Shown here: positions 1-12,353 of the stretch, piece after piece
How the letters are laid out: the number at the start of each line of letters is the position of its first letter
How positions within the stretch are numbered: position 1 is the stretch's first letter
NCBI GenBank assembly: GCA_963969345.1
Contig: OZ017768.1
Coordinates: forward strand, 1,302,001 to 1,366,000
Length of the DNA stretch: 64,000 nt
DNA from: Turbatrix aceti
Lineage: Eukaryota > Nematoda > Chromadorea > Rhabditida > Panagrolaimidae
Direction of reading: 5' to 3'
Program-made: the position numbers and the translations under genes
The notes under the pieces: generated by a model
The model's input: only the letters and a program-made list of their open reading frames with translations
Told to the model about the DNA's origin: nothing
The model's database searches: none

Positions 1-489
1 AACAAATAAATTTATAAAAACCGTAAACATTTTTGTATAAAAATAGAAAACCCACAATTTTGTCGGAAGCATGAAGAATAACAGCCGTAGTTTGCGGAGA
101 ATTCAACAAAAATGCAAACAAAGACGATATCGTCGACGCGTAATGCCCGGTTCGACGATATCCCTCGTCGAATTTTACGCCATCAAGACGGGCCACAATC
201 TGGCAGCAGTTGTCGGGATCCACAGCATTGTGCGAATTGATCAAACGTCGAAGTATGACCTGAAGGAAAAAAACAAATCGATTACGACCAAGCTAAAAGT
301 GCAGGCAAAAAAATAGCGGACCTCTTCCTGCCCGCATCGCCATGACAGATTTCCCAGTTCGGCAATCTGAACGTCGAGTTGTTCGTTGAGAGACTGTAGT
401 GTCGTAATCTCGCTGGACGTCAGAAGCTTCTCAGACTGAAGCCTCTCGCAGAGCGTCGCAAGCGTCGTGGCAGCGGATGAGGTGTCCAT
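1..489 (-). CDS. Unrecognised protein, 5' part only (runs off window)
   Basis: Two exons read leftwards. Exon 1 (489-322) starts at the ATG at 489-487 and encodes 56 residues rich in Ser, Thr and Leu ([20 protein letters not shown] and on), probably helical. A 62-bp intron (321-260, GT..TTCCTTCAG) joins it in phase 0 to exon 2 at 259, which encodes [19 protein letters not shown], then [17 protein letters not shown]. Exon 2 stays open to the left edge, but no good donor was found, so its true end is unknown. The donor GTCCGC of exon 1 is weak. No family is recognised. The plus-strand frame at 71-316 is taken as a shadow because the minus-strand reading is spliced and in phase. Confidence 0.5.
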
Positions 490-938
490 GCTGTGGTGTA
501 GAAACACACGCGCACAAACACACGTGAGAAAAAAAGGGAATCACGCTAGATCGACAAATCCATCCGGCAGCAGCAGCAGCCGACGAAGAAGAAGAAGAAG
601 ACAAAATTGCTGTTAGCGCGATGGAACTGAAAGCTACGAGTTAGGCGTTGAAATGCGATAAATCAAAGCGCTGTCCGGGTGATGCAACGTCATCAAAGGT
701 GGATCAACATCGTTAAAAAAGACAGGAAGCCAAAGCCAAAAAAAAGATGAGAAACGCGTCGAGTCACGACAAAGTACTGGCACGTGCGCATCGCGTGCTA
801 TTTTCGTGTCAAGAACCCGTGATCTGCGGAATTTGTGAAAATTCAATGAAACGCTTTGTGGAGCCAACTTTTTTTGTATGATTACTTTACTCATTTATTT
901 TTACGATTTTCTGATAGTTTTAGCAAATAATATTTTTA

Positions 939-1295
939 TCAATACATATTGTGCAAAATTTGTGAAGTTACTGTTTTTAAATTTAATATTTTAGTGCATT
1001 TTTTCCGTTTTTTTTCAACAATTATTTTTTCGATTGTCTCATTTTCACTCGTAAAGTCGTAATGCTTGTAATACAGTTCCCGGAACTTTGGTCCAAAATA
1101 TTTCAAATTGAACAGCAGATCACGAACTTTAAAAAAATGATCAACTGAAATGTTTTCAGGTGTTGTTATTGTTGAAGACAACGATTCAATTATATTCATT
1201 TGAATCTCACGATCAGCCTGATTTTTTTTCAGTTTTTCTGCAGCCCGAATTTTTCTTTGCGTATGAATCCAAAAACTTTGGTAAAAATTAGGCAT
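939..1295 (-). pseudogene. Truncated paralogue of the GTPase-gene C-terminus at 31-33 kb
   Basis: The open frame carries a segment that closely parallels the end of the protein encoded at 31087-33310. It reads LLFNLKYFGPKFRELYYKHY here and QLFNLKYRGPMFREMYYKHY there, preceded in both by a helical stretch (NIIESLSSTITTP here, EIEALSTALTIPTTIP there). Upstream the frame meets a stop (TAA before HQQEIS...) and none of the G-domain or Cys/His region is present nearby, so only about the last 100 residues survive. The region is A/T-rich. It could be the last exon of a second gene whose earlier exons lie outside what I can recognise, but a relic of a duplicated gene fits better. Confidence 0.55.
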
Positions 1296-2274
1296 ATTAT
1301 CGATAATATTTTTGAGTATTGCTGAAATCTCTTGTTGGTGTTATTGGTTCATCTGGTCTATAAACTCAGTTCTAAAATATTTTATGAACGAGCTGTCAAA
1401 CAGGTAGATAACATTTTGATTCCAAAAATCTTTGAAAATGGTAAAGCATTCTGAAATGATTTTACATTCTTTTTTGACTCACAGGCTGCTTGATACAAAT
1501 GCATGTGTATTATGCGTATGTTTATGCACACAGAACAAACAATAATGTCCAATCGAACGCGTTCTGACACAGTGTTTTCAACAACAAGTGTAACGTTGTA
1601 TCAAAAAACCCCCTTGCTGTTCGATCATAAGGATCAAACCGGGATTTGGATCGTTTATTGACATTTCATGTTCCGTAAATTTAACCATGTTCGCCAAATC
1701 CATTTAGCCTTTGAATCCATCATAATAACAATTTTATTTATTCATAAACTTTTTGATTACTTTTTTATCACAACTATTGTAATATTTTTTATATATATTT
1801 ACAAACAAAAAAACGGATTTTTTAACAAATCCGTTTATGGCTTGGCAACAACCACGTGTGTGCGTGTAAATAAAAACAAACAATGACTAGAAAATTGTGT
1901 TTTCTTTTTTTACAGGGATGAGATGAGAAAATCAAAGGATAGCAAAAAAACCGATTAACGATTAAATTTGTGTAAAATATTAAAAAATGTTAAATGATGA
2001 GTAACTTTTGTTAATGCTATCGTTACAAATCGAAGCTTATCTTTTTGCACGGAATGCATCTGAAAAAGGCGACAACGAAAAAAACAAAACGAAGGAAGAA
2101 AATTCATGAAAGCACCCACAAAAAAAGTATGACAGGTTTGTTGATGGACAAACGCCAAAAAAATAGTAATACATCAAACCGGTGAAAGATAATGGTTTTT
2201 GCTTCAAAAATTGCATTGATGAATGAGTGAGTGAATGAAAAAATGCTTGACTGTGAATTTAGTCGTCGTCATCG

Positions 2275-5200
2275 TCAGTAGACCTCGTAGTTGCCGACAG
2301 AGAAGACCTCGAGTTCGGCAATGTCAAATTCGTTGTTCTTGACGAGAGGTGGGGATGCAAAGGTATCGGATGCGTAGGACAGGCCCTTGGTTAGTTCGTC
2401 ACGGATGCAGATAGCATCGCCTCCGCCGCTGCCAATCTGAAAAAAAACAACCGTAAAACTTTTAAAAAAAATCAAAAATTGGAAACAATTGATCAAAAAA
2501 AAAGCCAAATTTTACGTTATTTGCGCTATAAATTTTTTTAAAATCAAATGTGGTCCGTCACACAAAAAGTAAGAAAACAGAACCAAAACTGCAGTCTTAC
2601 TTCCAAGAAAAGTAACATAATCGCGAAAAAAAGTATTACTGCACTTTAGCCTGCAAAATCAAAAGTAACACTTTAGTGACAAAATGTGAATGTTACTTCA
2701 AGCGAAAGTAATGTTTTAGCGCCAAAAGATGTTATTCCGCTTCAGCCTGCAGAACCAAAAGTAACAAAATAGTGACCAAATGTGAATGTTACTCTTATCA
2801 AAAGTAATAAAGTAGTACCCAAAAATATCATTAATCTCATAAAGTCTCATAAAAACACCCGAAAATTATTTTTAAGCGTAAAGTCCACTTTGTTTTTCAA
2901 AAATCACTGTTTTTAGACATTCTTTATTTCAAAGATTATAAAATCACTTACCACAAGCGTCGCGTCCTCAGCAGTCATGAACATCTGCGAGCATTCACCT
3001 GGATGCTCCGCAGATTGCCCAGCCCACTTGTATATAATTGGTAGGCCGATTTCATCGTCGCGGTAGAAAACAAAGGATTCGCCCGTTCCAAAGTACCGGG
3101 ATTTGGATCGTTCTTTGACGTTCCGTCTCTCACTCCACGTCTCCGAGCAGTAGGCTCCGATAACTTGGCCCTTGGTCGTCTTGATGATGAAGAGCGTCTG
3201 TTCAGCGGGGTCTACCAGTTCCCAGAACTTATGGAACGAAATGCCATCCCTGGACATCTGGAAGATGAGACCAGGTGTGTCGAGCTGGAATCTATTCGGC
3301 AGCGCTGACATGAGTTCGGCTGCCACGTCGGAATCGATGATCTTGGATTCGAAGGACTGCGTGAAGACACGCTTCGAAGCTCTCAGCTGGGTTTTGGATG
3401 CCTTTTCGCTGTTTATTCGATCGCGGTACTTGGTCTCGGCATCGGTTTGGAATCTCTGCACCGTGCTGAACTTGAAATTCCGGATGGAAGTGCAGACGTC
3501 GATGAGGGTGGAGATGGAAATCGGACAGGCCCGGATGTTGGCGACGATGTCGTCCCGGAGGAAGTTGATCTTGTCATCGACGGAGAGAGTTTTGAATTCT
3601 GTCGGGGGCCTGGTCTTGCCCTTCTCCTTGTACCAGACGTACGTCAGCGAGAGCACCACCCTCAACAGCATCTTGTGACCCTCGACGAGGAAGCAGTCAA
3701 TGACTCGGACGAGATAGGCAAATGGAAGATGCTTAAAGATCCATGCTGCCCAGTCTCGGAAGATTTCAGAGAGCTTGAGGTCATCGGCGTCGTCACACAG
3801 AGTGCGGATGAGGTTGTACACTTTGCGTTTGTACTTTTTGAGCAGTGCGAGGATGGTCTGGGAAGATGCGTAGAACGAGACTTCGGATTGGATTAGGAAA
3901 CCGTTGCCCTGGGAAAGGAGCCGCATGACGCAGGCAAACGTCTCGTCTGGGCCCATGTAGTGGAGGAACATGGAGCACAGGGGATAGAGAATCTGAAAAT
4001 TTTTAGGTTAGAAAAATACTGTAAATTATTGAAAATACGGTAGTTTTAAAAATTAGATAATTTTTATCAAAAAAATATTGAACTCGAACGTTATTGTTAA
4101 CAAAAGTAACATAATAACGAAAAAATATGTTACTCCACTTCGGCCTGCAAAACCAAAAGTAACATAATAGTGATCAAATGCAAATGTTACTCCGAGCAAA
4201 AGTAACATCCTAGCGAAAAAAAGTGTTAAACAAAAAAACTATCACAATACTGTAAATTTTTTATCTACGCGTTTTTCATTCAATTACGGTAGATTAATTA
4301 AATTACGATAATTTTTTTATGTTCCCTTTGTTTTTTACAAAATCCCAGTTTTTGCTCCTCTGACCCAAATTCCGCCCAAAAATCCAGTTCCAAACGAGTT
4401 TCACTCCCCCCCAAGGCCAAAAGAATTAATTAACAACCCCTACTCGAACTGAGATTTGGATAAATTAATAAATTCCAAATCCCAGTTCGGATAATCGTCA
4501 ACAAAAAATGAACTCACTGGAACGTAACGGATTTCAGGGCGTACACATTCGATGACGATGAGCAGACGCTGTAGGGTTACGGCACCAGATTCCTTGAGAC
4601 CGTGGTCGTCGACAACTACGCCATCGAAAGACGTAAAGAGTGGTGAGAGATTCTTGACGCCAGATTTTATGAGATCATCAACCTGTTCTGCGTAGAGGCG
4701 TTTATGGACGTCGAAATTCTTGTTTTTACACAAGGCTTTCCAGATATCTGAGCGAATTTCGTGTGAAATTGGCCAGTCATTGTTTCGAACAAAGCGTTTG
4801 ACCTGAAAAAAAACTGGGAACATTAGATTACGAAATGACTTTTGAAAAAAAAAAATTTAAAGCAAATTTTTTTGCAATTAATTTTTTTTTTGCAATGCTT
4901 GGAAAACCAGTTTAAAAAATGTGGGATGACCAAAAAAAAGACATAAAACCAGAAAAAAACATCAAAGTGAACGTAACTTCTGACGTCACCCAATTGACAT
5001 GAGACATTGATGCATGCGTGCGTGAGACAGAGATAAGACAATGACATCAGAAAACTGTGTCAAGAATCGTAAATCATGACAGAAAACGATTTTCATGTCT
5101 CTCAGAACGAAAAAACCTATTTTCGTGCAAAGACCACATGATCCGAGCACGAAAACTTTTTTCGTGCAAAGACCGCAAAAAATTATTTTCGTATCAGAAC

Positions 5201-5774
5201 CATTTTTTTGGTTGTTGAACCAAAAAAAAATTAACATAATTTTCATATCGTTGCCCCAACTTACTTCAGTAACACCAACAGACAATCCATCAACATTGTA
5301 CGTACAATCACAAAGCACATTCAGGATATCCGAATATTTGTGAAACCACATCCCGCCCGACGACAGGTGATGTCCGACTCGATCCCGATCCAGAAATCCC
5401 GAGTCGGAAGACGCATCTGAAGACTGTCCCCTCGAGAGTCGTCTGTCGTCGAGGAGGTAGTCATCATGGTGGCAGCCAACGCCATCGTCGCTGCTGCTAT
5501 CGTACTCAAACGAGTGCGAAGAAGACGTCGGCAGCAGTCCCCGGACAGACATACAGTTTTCCGGCCAGTCGACGTCACAGAGACTACAGTAACTGGATCG
5601 TCGGAGAGTTGGATGAGACGCTGTTGCGTGGAGGGGTGAGTGGGAATCCAGGCTGCCGATGGGCATGTTTTTAACGGATCCGCCGAGTGCTGAGTCATTG
5701 CTCGCCGTATGGCGGAGTTTGTCCCTCCGCTGGGCGAGGGCGTCAGTGAGGGGTGACTTGAAGGCCGAAAACAT
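2275..5774 (-). CDS. TBC1D24: TBC1D24-like TBC and TLDc domain protein
   Basis: Four coding exons, all phase 0: 5774-5265, 4802-4518, 3992-2952, 2436-2275; about 665 residues (human TBC1D24 is 559). Exon 1 is a low-complexity Ser/His-rich N-terminus of 170 residues. Exons 2 and 3 hold the TBC domain (VKRFVRNNDWPISHEIRSDI, then KHLPFAYLVRVIDCFLVEGHK). The end of exon 3 and exon 4 form the TLDc domain, with ARG-poor signature pieces GAYCSETWSER, YFGTGESFVF, SQMFMTAEDATLV and IGSGGGDAICIRDELTKGLS. Family knowledge: TBC1D24 / Drosophila Skywalker binds phosphoinositides and acts with Rab/ARF6 in synaptic-vesicle and endosomal traffic, without normal GAP activity. The ATG follows a TTTCTCAG acceptor-like site by one base. 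Introns 2 and 3 contain the GTAACA hairpin repeat. The N-terminal extension is longer than usual. Confidence 0.93.
2570..2850 (+). repeat. GTAACA-hairpin repeat tract
   Basis: In the last TBC1D24 intron. Alternating short hairpins of AGTAACA ... TGTTACT type with loops containing TAGYGACAAAA; antisense to the host gene. Confidence 0.85.
4085..4235 (+). repeat. GTAACA-hairpin repeat tract
   Basis: In TBC1D24 intron 2; about three hairpin units including the spacer GGCCTGCAAAACCAAAAG. Confidence 0.85.
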
Positions 5775-6011
5775 GCTGAGAAACGGTGAAACGATCAAAA
5801 AAAGAGCTGTGTCTCTCTTTTTTATTGTCAGAGGAGAAATTCCAGAGTGATTACTAAAAGTCACGGTTTGTGATGCGTATGACCAAAAAACGTGAGATAC
5901 ATACACGCCCGCGCAAAATTGCACGCAAGATTCACTGACTGATGATTAAAGATTGGATCGATCAGAATTTCATTATAGTACACACGTTTGTTTACAGAAG
6001 ATCCCTGCATG

Positions 6012-6040
6012 CACACACACACACACACACACACACGCGC
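6012..6040. repeat. (CA)n microsatellite
   Basis: About twelve CA units followed by GCGC, 240 bp upstream of the TBC1D24 start codon. Confidence 0.9.
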
Positions 6041-6289
6041 AGAGTGGACATTATGTACTTGTATTTATTTATAATAAGTGTTCGTTCGTGAGGTCGGAAG
6101 AGAACGGATCAGATCCAAATAAATATTATACATACAGATCTATCTAGTATGAAAAGTGGAATGAAAGGTATGTAGTATCCAACGAACAAGATAGTTCGCC
6201 AGATGAAATACCTGAACTAAATAAATAGGTACTTCCATTCATAAAAAAGTATCGTACTTGGGTGTAGCATTCTTGTACAACTTAGCATG

Positions 6290-6475
6290 CCGAACAAAAA
6301 GTAACAAAACAGCGACAAACGCAAACGTTACTCCTATGAAAAGTAATAAAATAGCAAAAAAAAGTGTTACTTCACTTTGGCCTGCAAAACCAAAAGTAAC
6401 AAAATAGGGACAAAACGTGAATGTTATTCCTAACAAAAGTAATGTTTTAGCGCCAAAAACCAAATATTACTTCTA
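6290..6475 (+). repeat. GTAACA-hairpin repeat tract
   Basis: Intergenic, immediately before the small Cys-containing frame; four units. Confidence 0.85.
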
Positions 6476-6523
6476 TTTATCGTTCAAACATTTCTTTTTT
6501 ATGCGCTAATTTTCAGTTACAAT

Positions 6524-6667
6524 ATGAATTTCTACACCTGTTTGGGCCCTGATCTATGCATGGCCAACTGCCAAGCATGGAAGGACGGGTACATGCACAC
6601 CCCTTACTTTGTAATCGGTCCAAGCCATCTACTACGCCTCTTCCCCCTTATATGGAATTTATTTTGA
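6524..6667 (+). CDS. Possible small Cys-containing peptide or exon
   Basis: A 47-residue frame starts at an ATG seven bases after a clean acceptor (GCGCTAATTTTCAG, ending 6516). It reads MNFYTCLGPDLCMANCQAWK, then DGYMHTPYFVIGPSH and a hydrophobic tail LLRLFPLIWNLF. Three Cys are spaced C-x5-C-x3-C. The composition is richer in G/C than the flanks, which suggests selection. There is no signal peptide in this frame, so if real it may be the last exon of a longer gene. No family assigned. Confidence 0.25.
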   Translation: MNFYTCLGPDLCMANCQAWKDGYMHTPYFVIGPSHLLRLFPLIWNLF

Positions 6668-8094
6668 CCACGTTGCCCAAAAGGGATCAGTTCACGAGTT
6701 GAAGAATCAGAAATGAATACATAATCATGAGGAAAAAATAAAAATAACATACTAAACATCATTTTTTGCGTGCATTCATAACATTATTTTTTTTATTATT
6801 TGTTTTGTTTTACGATCTGTTTACGATATGATTCGTTAGTTTGAACAACAATTTTTTTCGAGTTTTTTCTACAATCCAAATTGTTTTTGCAAAAAAAAAA
6901 CACTTTAGCAAAAAAAGCATTGTCGGTCAAAATTTGTAACACAACTCAAAAACACAAAAAAATAGACCCAGTTTCATTTTTATCGCAACACTGTCCACTG
7001 ATCTGCATCCACAGATTTATCCATTTTCGTTTTCCTTTATCCCCCATCCCACCTGACCTCCTCCTCCGCTCTGTTGACTATTTATGAACAGGAGAAGAGA
7101 TCAGTCGCTAATCCAAACGGAACAACGACCAAAAATGTAAAAATGTTTCTTTTTTTCTGATTACAATTTTCTACTCAGTTACGAAGCCCGGGGTTACAAA
7201 CAAGCACGCGACAAGTAAATTCAACAAAAAAATATTATCTTAAAAAAATCACGAGAAAATGATCAAAGTGCTCAAAATGGCATAAAAATCAGGCTTATAA
7301 GTCAAAAAACCCCCATAAAAAGTCACTTTCTCCTCCTACTTCCTCCAGTTCATTGCACAGTGGCTGAAAAATGATAGGATTCCCATCAGTAATAATGAGT
7401 TGTAATAAAAAATGATCATCATCGCAACTGATCACCACTTCTTCTTCTTTTGCTGCTCTTACACGTGCATCGAAAAGAAGAGTTTCCAAATCACCAATTT
7501 ATCCCCATCCGTGCTGACATAAATTCTCACTCTTCAACGTGATAATAGTTACGCAACGATTCACTTTGTGGTTCCGATTATCCATGCAAAGAAAAGGGAA
7601 AAAATTGCTTTCCTTTTCGTTCATGCTTCACGGTCCCTGGGATAAATGTGTAAAAAATTAAGAAAAGATGAATGAACATTTTTTTGATTGCAAAAATTCG
7701 CAAAACTAAATTTTAGCAAAAAAATTATGGACCTAAGCCAAAATTTTAGTCAAAAATAAATTTTTGAGTTTTGAAATTTTTTGGATTTGTGTCCGATAAA
7801 AAATATTTCGACAAAAAAACTGACGTCACCTTTACGCATGACAAAATTCTACTACACGTGCTTACTTAGTGTTTTTTTGACCAGCTGATAACACCACGAG
7901 AAAACACATCATAAGGCCATAATTTTTGCTGTCAGGAAAACAAGACATAAAAATCCAAAGATTGTTGGGAGAAAACAAAAACAAAAAAAATCAGAATCAA
8001 AATTCATCGACAGATCAAAAGAACAGTTCAGAATTTTTTTGTTGCAAAGGACGCAAAAATTTAAAAAAAAAATTGACTTTTAAACGGGGCCGGC

Positions 8095-9200
8095 TGTTTG
8101 CGCGGAGTATTTTTCAGCGGAACGAAAAACTCAGCGTAGTGCAAAACTCAGCGAAGAAAAACACAGCGAAGGAAAATTCAGCGGAGCAACTCTCAGCGGG
8201 CCCAAACTATGCGCAACTGTACTTTTCAGCGGAGTGATAATTCAGCGGAGTTAGCAATTCAGCGGACTAGTGATCAACAGGAAGGGCGCGCGTGCGCACT
8301 GAGCGGTCTCAAAGCGATAATTTTGGTATTTTTGATTTTTGATAATAATTTTCGTTGCGGGAACACCAAAAATTTGTTTTTTTTACTTTTTAGGCTGTTT
8401 GCATCCCTTTTTGGTCGTGTTTTCTCGTTTTTCGATCTTTTTTACCGTTTTTTTCGCTTTTTGTTGCTTTCTTCGGTGTTTAGTGATTAATAGGAAGGTT
8501 CAAACAATGAACTGCACCTGCTTTGTGCTTTTTGGACATTGTACACGTATATCGAATCAACTAAAAACACAATAAAATCCTGACTTGGTTTAAACTGGAT
8601 GCATCCTTTATCCCAAAATTCCAAAATGCTTGTTTCCGAAGTTTATCTTCGAAACGCGATGGAAAGCACGGATATAGATTTTATCCAATCCGTGGTCACA
8701 GATTTATATTTTTTTTATCCGGTTTACAGCAAGTGTTAAGCTTTTATTTAGTTTTTGGCAGATTCAGTACCCGTGTATGACATTTCAAAAGTACAAAGCA
8801 GGTACCTTCTCGTGTCTTCACCTTCCTATTGATCACGAAACACCGAAAAAAAAGCAACAAAAAGCGAAAAAAAAACGATTAAAAAAAATAAAAAACCTGA
8901 AAACACGATCGAACGGTGCAAAAAGTCAAAAATTCAAATTCTGATGCTCCTACAACGAAACTTATAATCTAAAATGAAAAATAAAAATAAAAATGCGCAC
9001 GCGGTACTCTTGCAACGAAAATCTGAGATTTCGCTTCGAGACCACTCAGCCCCCCCCCCTAATTGTGTTCTCAAAATTAGCGCTGAAAAAAACACCCGCT
9101 CAATTATTATCCGCTCAGTTATCAATGACGCTCACTTTTCTTACGCTGAAATAATCTACGCTGAATTCGTCTTCCGCTTATTTTTACTCCGCTGAAATGT
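8095..9200. repeat. Imperfect foldback element (CAGCGGA-type outer arms)
   Basis: The segment at about 8280-8565 is repeated inverted at about 8775-9060. For example GGTGTTTAGTGATTAATAGG at 8475 pairs with the inverse of the stretch around 8830-8855, and the TGTTGCTTT and GAGCGGTCTCAAAGCG pieces also pair. Outside these arms, 8100-8275 on the left is packed with copies of TTCAGCGGA and variants, and 9070-9200 on the right carries the inverse TCCGCTGAA. Arm identity is moderate, so this is an old element. The centre (about 8566-8774) is unique. Confidence 0.7.
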
Positions 9201-9202
9201 CT

Positions 9203-10060
9203 GTTGCGCACGATGGACCTATGGTCTCAACGCGAAAGGGATTTTTGAGGCTTTTTTGACGTTTTTTATTGCAACAGTGAGTGTTTTTTAGATTTCAAGA
9301 GTGGATTGGGAGTTTTTTGCGATGGCGAATCTATCGGGGATATCAGAAATTCAATAATCGATCGATAAACTTGATTTAAAAAATTTATTTCGAAAAATAA
9401 CTATACGATATCAGAATAAAATAGTAGACCGTATTCTGCGCCCTCGAAAACCCCCGGTTGCCAAAAACTGGAAGATTCTCCCCATGAAATAAGAAGTTAT
9501 TTCAATTCTAAAGTTTTTTTCATACAAAAAAACGCGCGTTGAAGCATTTCAGTCGAAAGAGAACACAGTGCGCGCAAGCAAATGCGCGTAGCGTGTTGCC
9601 TTTGGAAGCTTACTGCCAAGTCGGTTTCCCATCCTTATATACTAACTTTGGCATTGTGATTAAGTTCATCTTGATCTTTGCAACGAACTTTGCCCGGTAA
9701 AAAAATATTAATTTTGACCTGTGGAAATAATTTATTAATATTTATTTTAAGATTTGAAATAACTTCTTATTTCATGGGGAGAATTTTCCTGTTTTTTGAT
9801 ATTGGGGGTTTTTGATGGCGTAGAATACGGTCTACTATTTTATTCTGATATCGTATAGTTATTTTTTGAGCTACAGTAATTTTTTTCTCTAATTATCGAT
9901 TTATCGATTTAATATTGATTTTTTGATAGTGCCATTAAATTTGCCGTAGCCGATAACCCCCAGATCCGTCTTTACACCTAAAAAATATCTACTCTATGCA
10001 TATGAAAACGGCAAAAAACGAGTTTTCGCGTTGAGACCATAGGTCCATCGTGTTGCGCTG
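9203..10060. repeat. Nested inverted repeat beside the 8.1-9.2 kb foldback
   Basis: Outer arms: GGACCTATGGTCTCAACGCG at 9212-9231, and its inverse with CGCGTTGAGACCATAGGTCC at about 10019-10040. Inner arms: 9405-9500 (ATCAGAATAAAATAGTAGAC, then CCCCATGAAATAAGAAGTTA) and their inverse at about 9755-9860. The two nested palindromes share no similarity with each other. Either one element has inserted into another or one long hairpin has diverged unevenly. Confidence 0.7.
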
Positions 10061-10781
10061 TATTTTGCTCCGCTGAAAAGTACACTGTGCTGAAAAATGC
10101 ATTACGCTGAATCGACCTAGAGCCCTTTTAAAAAAGTACTGTTTCAAGTGTAAGTAAAAATTAGGCAAAACATTGTAGATCAATTTTTTTCAAACATGAA
10201 ACTATCAATTAAATTTTTTTTAAATCCACAACCCCCCTGCAACCACTGTACAACCACCCTAAAAATTGTAAAGCTAAAAAAACCCCAACAACTGACCATA
10301 CCAGGCAACCAACTTTTCCGTCTTATATAACGTCGAGGAAGAACAAAACGATCACAAAAAAAGAGAAAGAGGAGGGACAAAATTTGTGATCACCGTGTTC
10401 GATTGCTGACTCATGGCCCATACGCCGAAGAAAGTCGTCTTACGCGCCCCCACGTCTGTCAGCTATACAAAAATAATTTTTTAAATATTTCCATCAAATT
10501 TTGATAAAAGTCGCGGCTTTACAGCTGGAGGAAGTGATAAGAAGCGAAACGGAACAGAACCCTCCCAGTCAGCGGTGTGGGCACGCGTTACGATCACGCC
10601 TCGCACCTCCAGCACGCCCTATCGGCTTCCACGTTAGCTAAAAATAAATAAAATCCTAACCACTATACAACTTTCAACTTCTCAATTCTCAATGTTTCAA
10701 CCCACCCATTCTCACTACTAAGCTTGCATAAAAAATTTTATAATTACAAACTTTAGTCAGTCAATAAATTCAAGACTACCA

Positions 10782-10800
10782 CACCTGCAGGTGCACCTGC
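10782..10800. promoter_or_regulatory. Overlapping E-box palindromes
   Basis: CACCTGCAGGTG (10782-10793) and GCAGGTGCACCTGC (10787-10800) are two overlapping perfect palindromes giving three CANNTG E-boxes of the CACCTG type (bHLH or ZEB/Snail binding). No gene start is recognised close by, so function is speculative. Confidence 0.3.
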
Positions 10801-11929
10801 GGGCGTGTGCAGACGACGCACACACCCCTCTGATGACGTTGGGAATTTTTATAAACTAACTACAAAATGACGAAGAAGTGGGGAGAGGAGGGGGAATCAA
10901 GAGTGACTCAAAGAAAGTTTTGTACAAACAAAACAAAAATAGATGCATCACTGCAAAAAAGTTTTTTGTTTTTTTTTTCGTTGCCAGCCAACGTCATCAA
11001 CTGTTTTCTTGAGCTTTTGATAGGGTGACAAAAAGCACAGGCAATGACGTGAACAGCAGGTACTTAAAAAAAATATTTTAGAAAATCGCAAAATTTATTG
11101 TAAATGTCAAAGAAACAACGTTCAAACACACAAAAAAACCCAAAAGCCACTCAAAAAAAGTTCTTCAACTCAAAAAATCATAACTTATATACATTTTCTG
11201 CCACCCACCCTCAACAGTACAAAAAATCCCCATAACACACCTACAGGACATCATATCCCTCCCTCCCCCTTTCTTCACCCAACCATGTCCGCCAACACCT
11301 CTCCAATATCCAAATAAGGAGATTACGACAGGGATTGTACCTAATACGGTACGTACATCGCTGTTCAACATTGGATTAGAACTGATCCCTCTCAATTTTT
11401 TTGTTCGACACAAACAACAAATTTTTGCGCTACATCAGTCGCCTGATCAACCACAACACAGGTGTGAGATTTTTTTTGATCACGAGAAAAAACACGAAAC
11501 TAAATATTATAATAACTCGTATGACGTTCAACCAGATTACCCTGATCTAAGTGTATATAGCCACCTAGGCATTTGTTTCTGCACATCAACAACAATTTTT
11601 AATAATATAAATACTGTTTTCGTTAATCCGTCGAAAAAACGCATTGCATTGGATTATTACGGTGAAGGTGCGTTCAAAGTATAATCGACAACAGAACGTG
11701 GATAAAGCAGACTAGAAGCGATGATGGAATCCAGTTGGGATTCCCCCAACAATTAATGAGAATATTTTTTTTTAGAATTATTCGATACGGGTATTGAGTT
11801 TGTTGTCAACAAACCGGAGGGATTTTGATGTGAAACAACTGTTTTTAACGAGAAAAAATTCGAGTTCTGATGATCTCAAAAAAAAAACATTATTTTACCG
11901 TCACTACCTGAGAAGAAATGTAACTTATT

Positions 11930-12235
11930 TCTATAAGAAAAACTAAGAAGAAATAAAGTGATAAAATAAGAACAAACCGTGAGTGTTTTACTCCTAACAA
12001 ACGTAATAAAATAGCCCAAAAAAGTGTTACTTCAGTTCAGCCTGCAAAACCAAAAGTAACAAAACAAGGTCGAAACTTGAATGTTACTCCAAGCAAAAGT
12101 AATAAAATAGCGGAAAAAAGTGTTACTTCCCTTCAGACTGCAAAACCAAAAGTAACAGTTTAGCGACAAAAAACAATCTTACTACCAACAAAAGTAACAT
12201 AATAGCGTAAAAAAGTATTACTCCAAGTTAGACCG
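11930..12235 (+). repeat. GTAACA-hairpin repeat tract
   Basis: Intergenic; its right part is included in the 315-bp duplication. Confidence 0.9.
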
Positions 12236-12353
12236 CTCTGCTTTGAGAAATTATTTCTTTTGTATGAATTTTAATATAATATACTACACACTTCGTTTTC
12301 CAAAAAAATTGGCATCACCTAACATTTTAAAGCCGATTCCTGATTTCCGATCT
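12039..12353 (+). repeat. Copy 1 of a recent ~315-bp duplication
   Basis: Near-identical, same-orientation copy at 19661-19992. It contains a GTAACA hairpin tract and then about 115 bp of non-hairpin sequence (from GACCGCTCTGCTTTGAGAAA through GGCATCACCTAAC to GATTTCCGAT). Differences are mainly single bases and short indels. Confidence 0.9.

Noticed and set aside
71..316. Plus-strand frame of 81 basic residues
   Set aside because: Overlaps two minus-strand exons that join in phase; composition is the antisense of those.
2570..2850. Hairpin tracts considered as a CRISPR array
   Set aside because: Units are self-complementary, variable and eukaryotic-intronic, with no unique spacers of constant length.
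3172..3896. Plus-strand frames over 140-168 residues
   Set aside because: Shadows of the TBC1D24 exon on the minus strand, which matches the family throughout.
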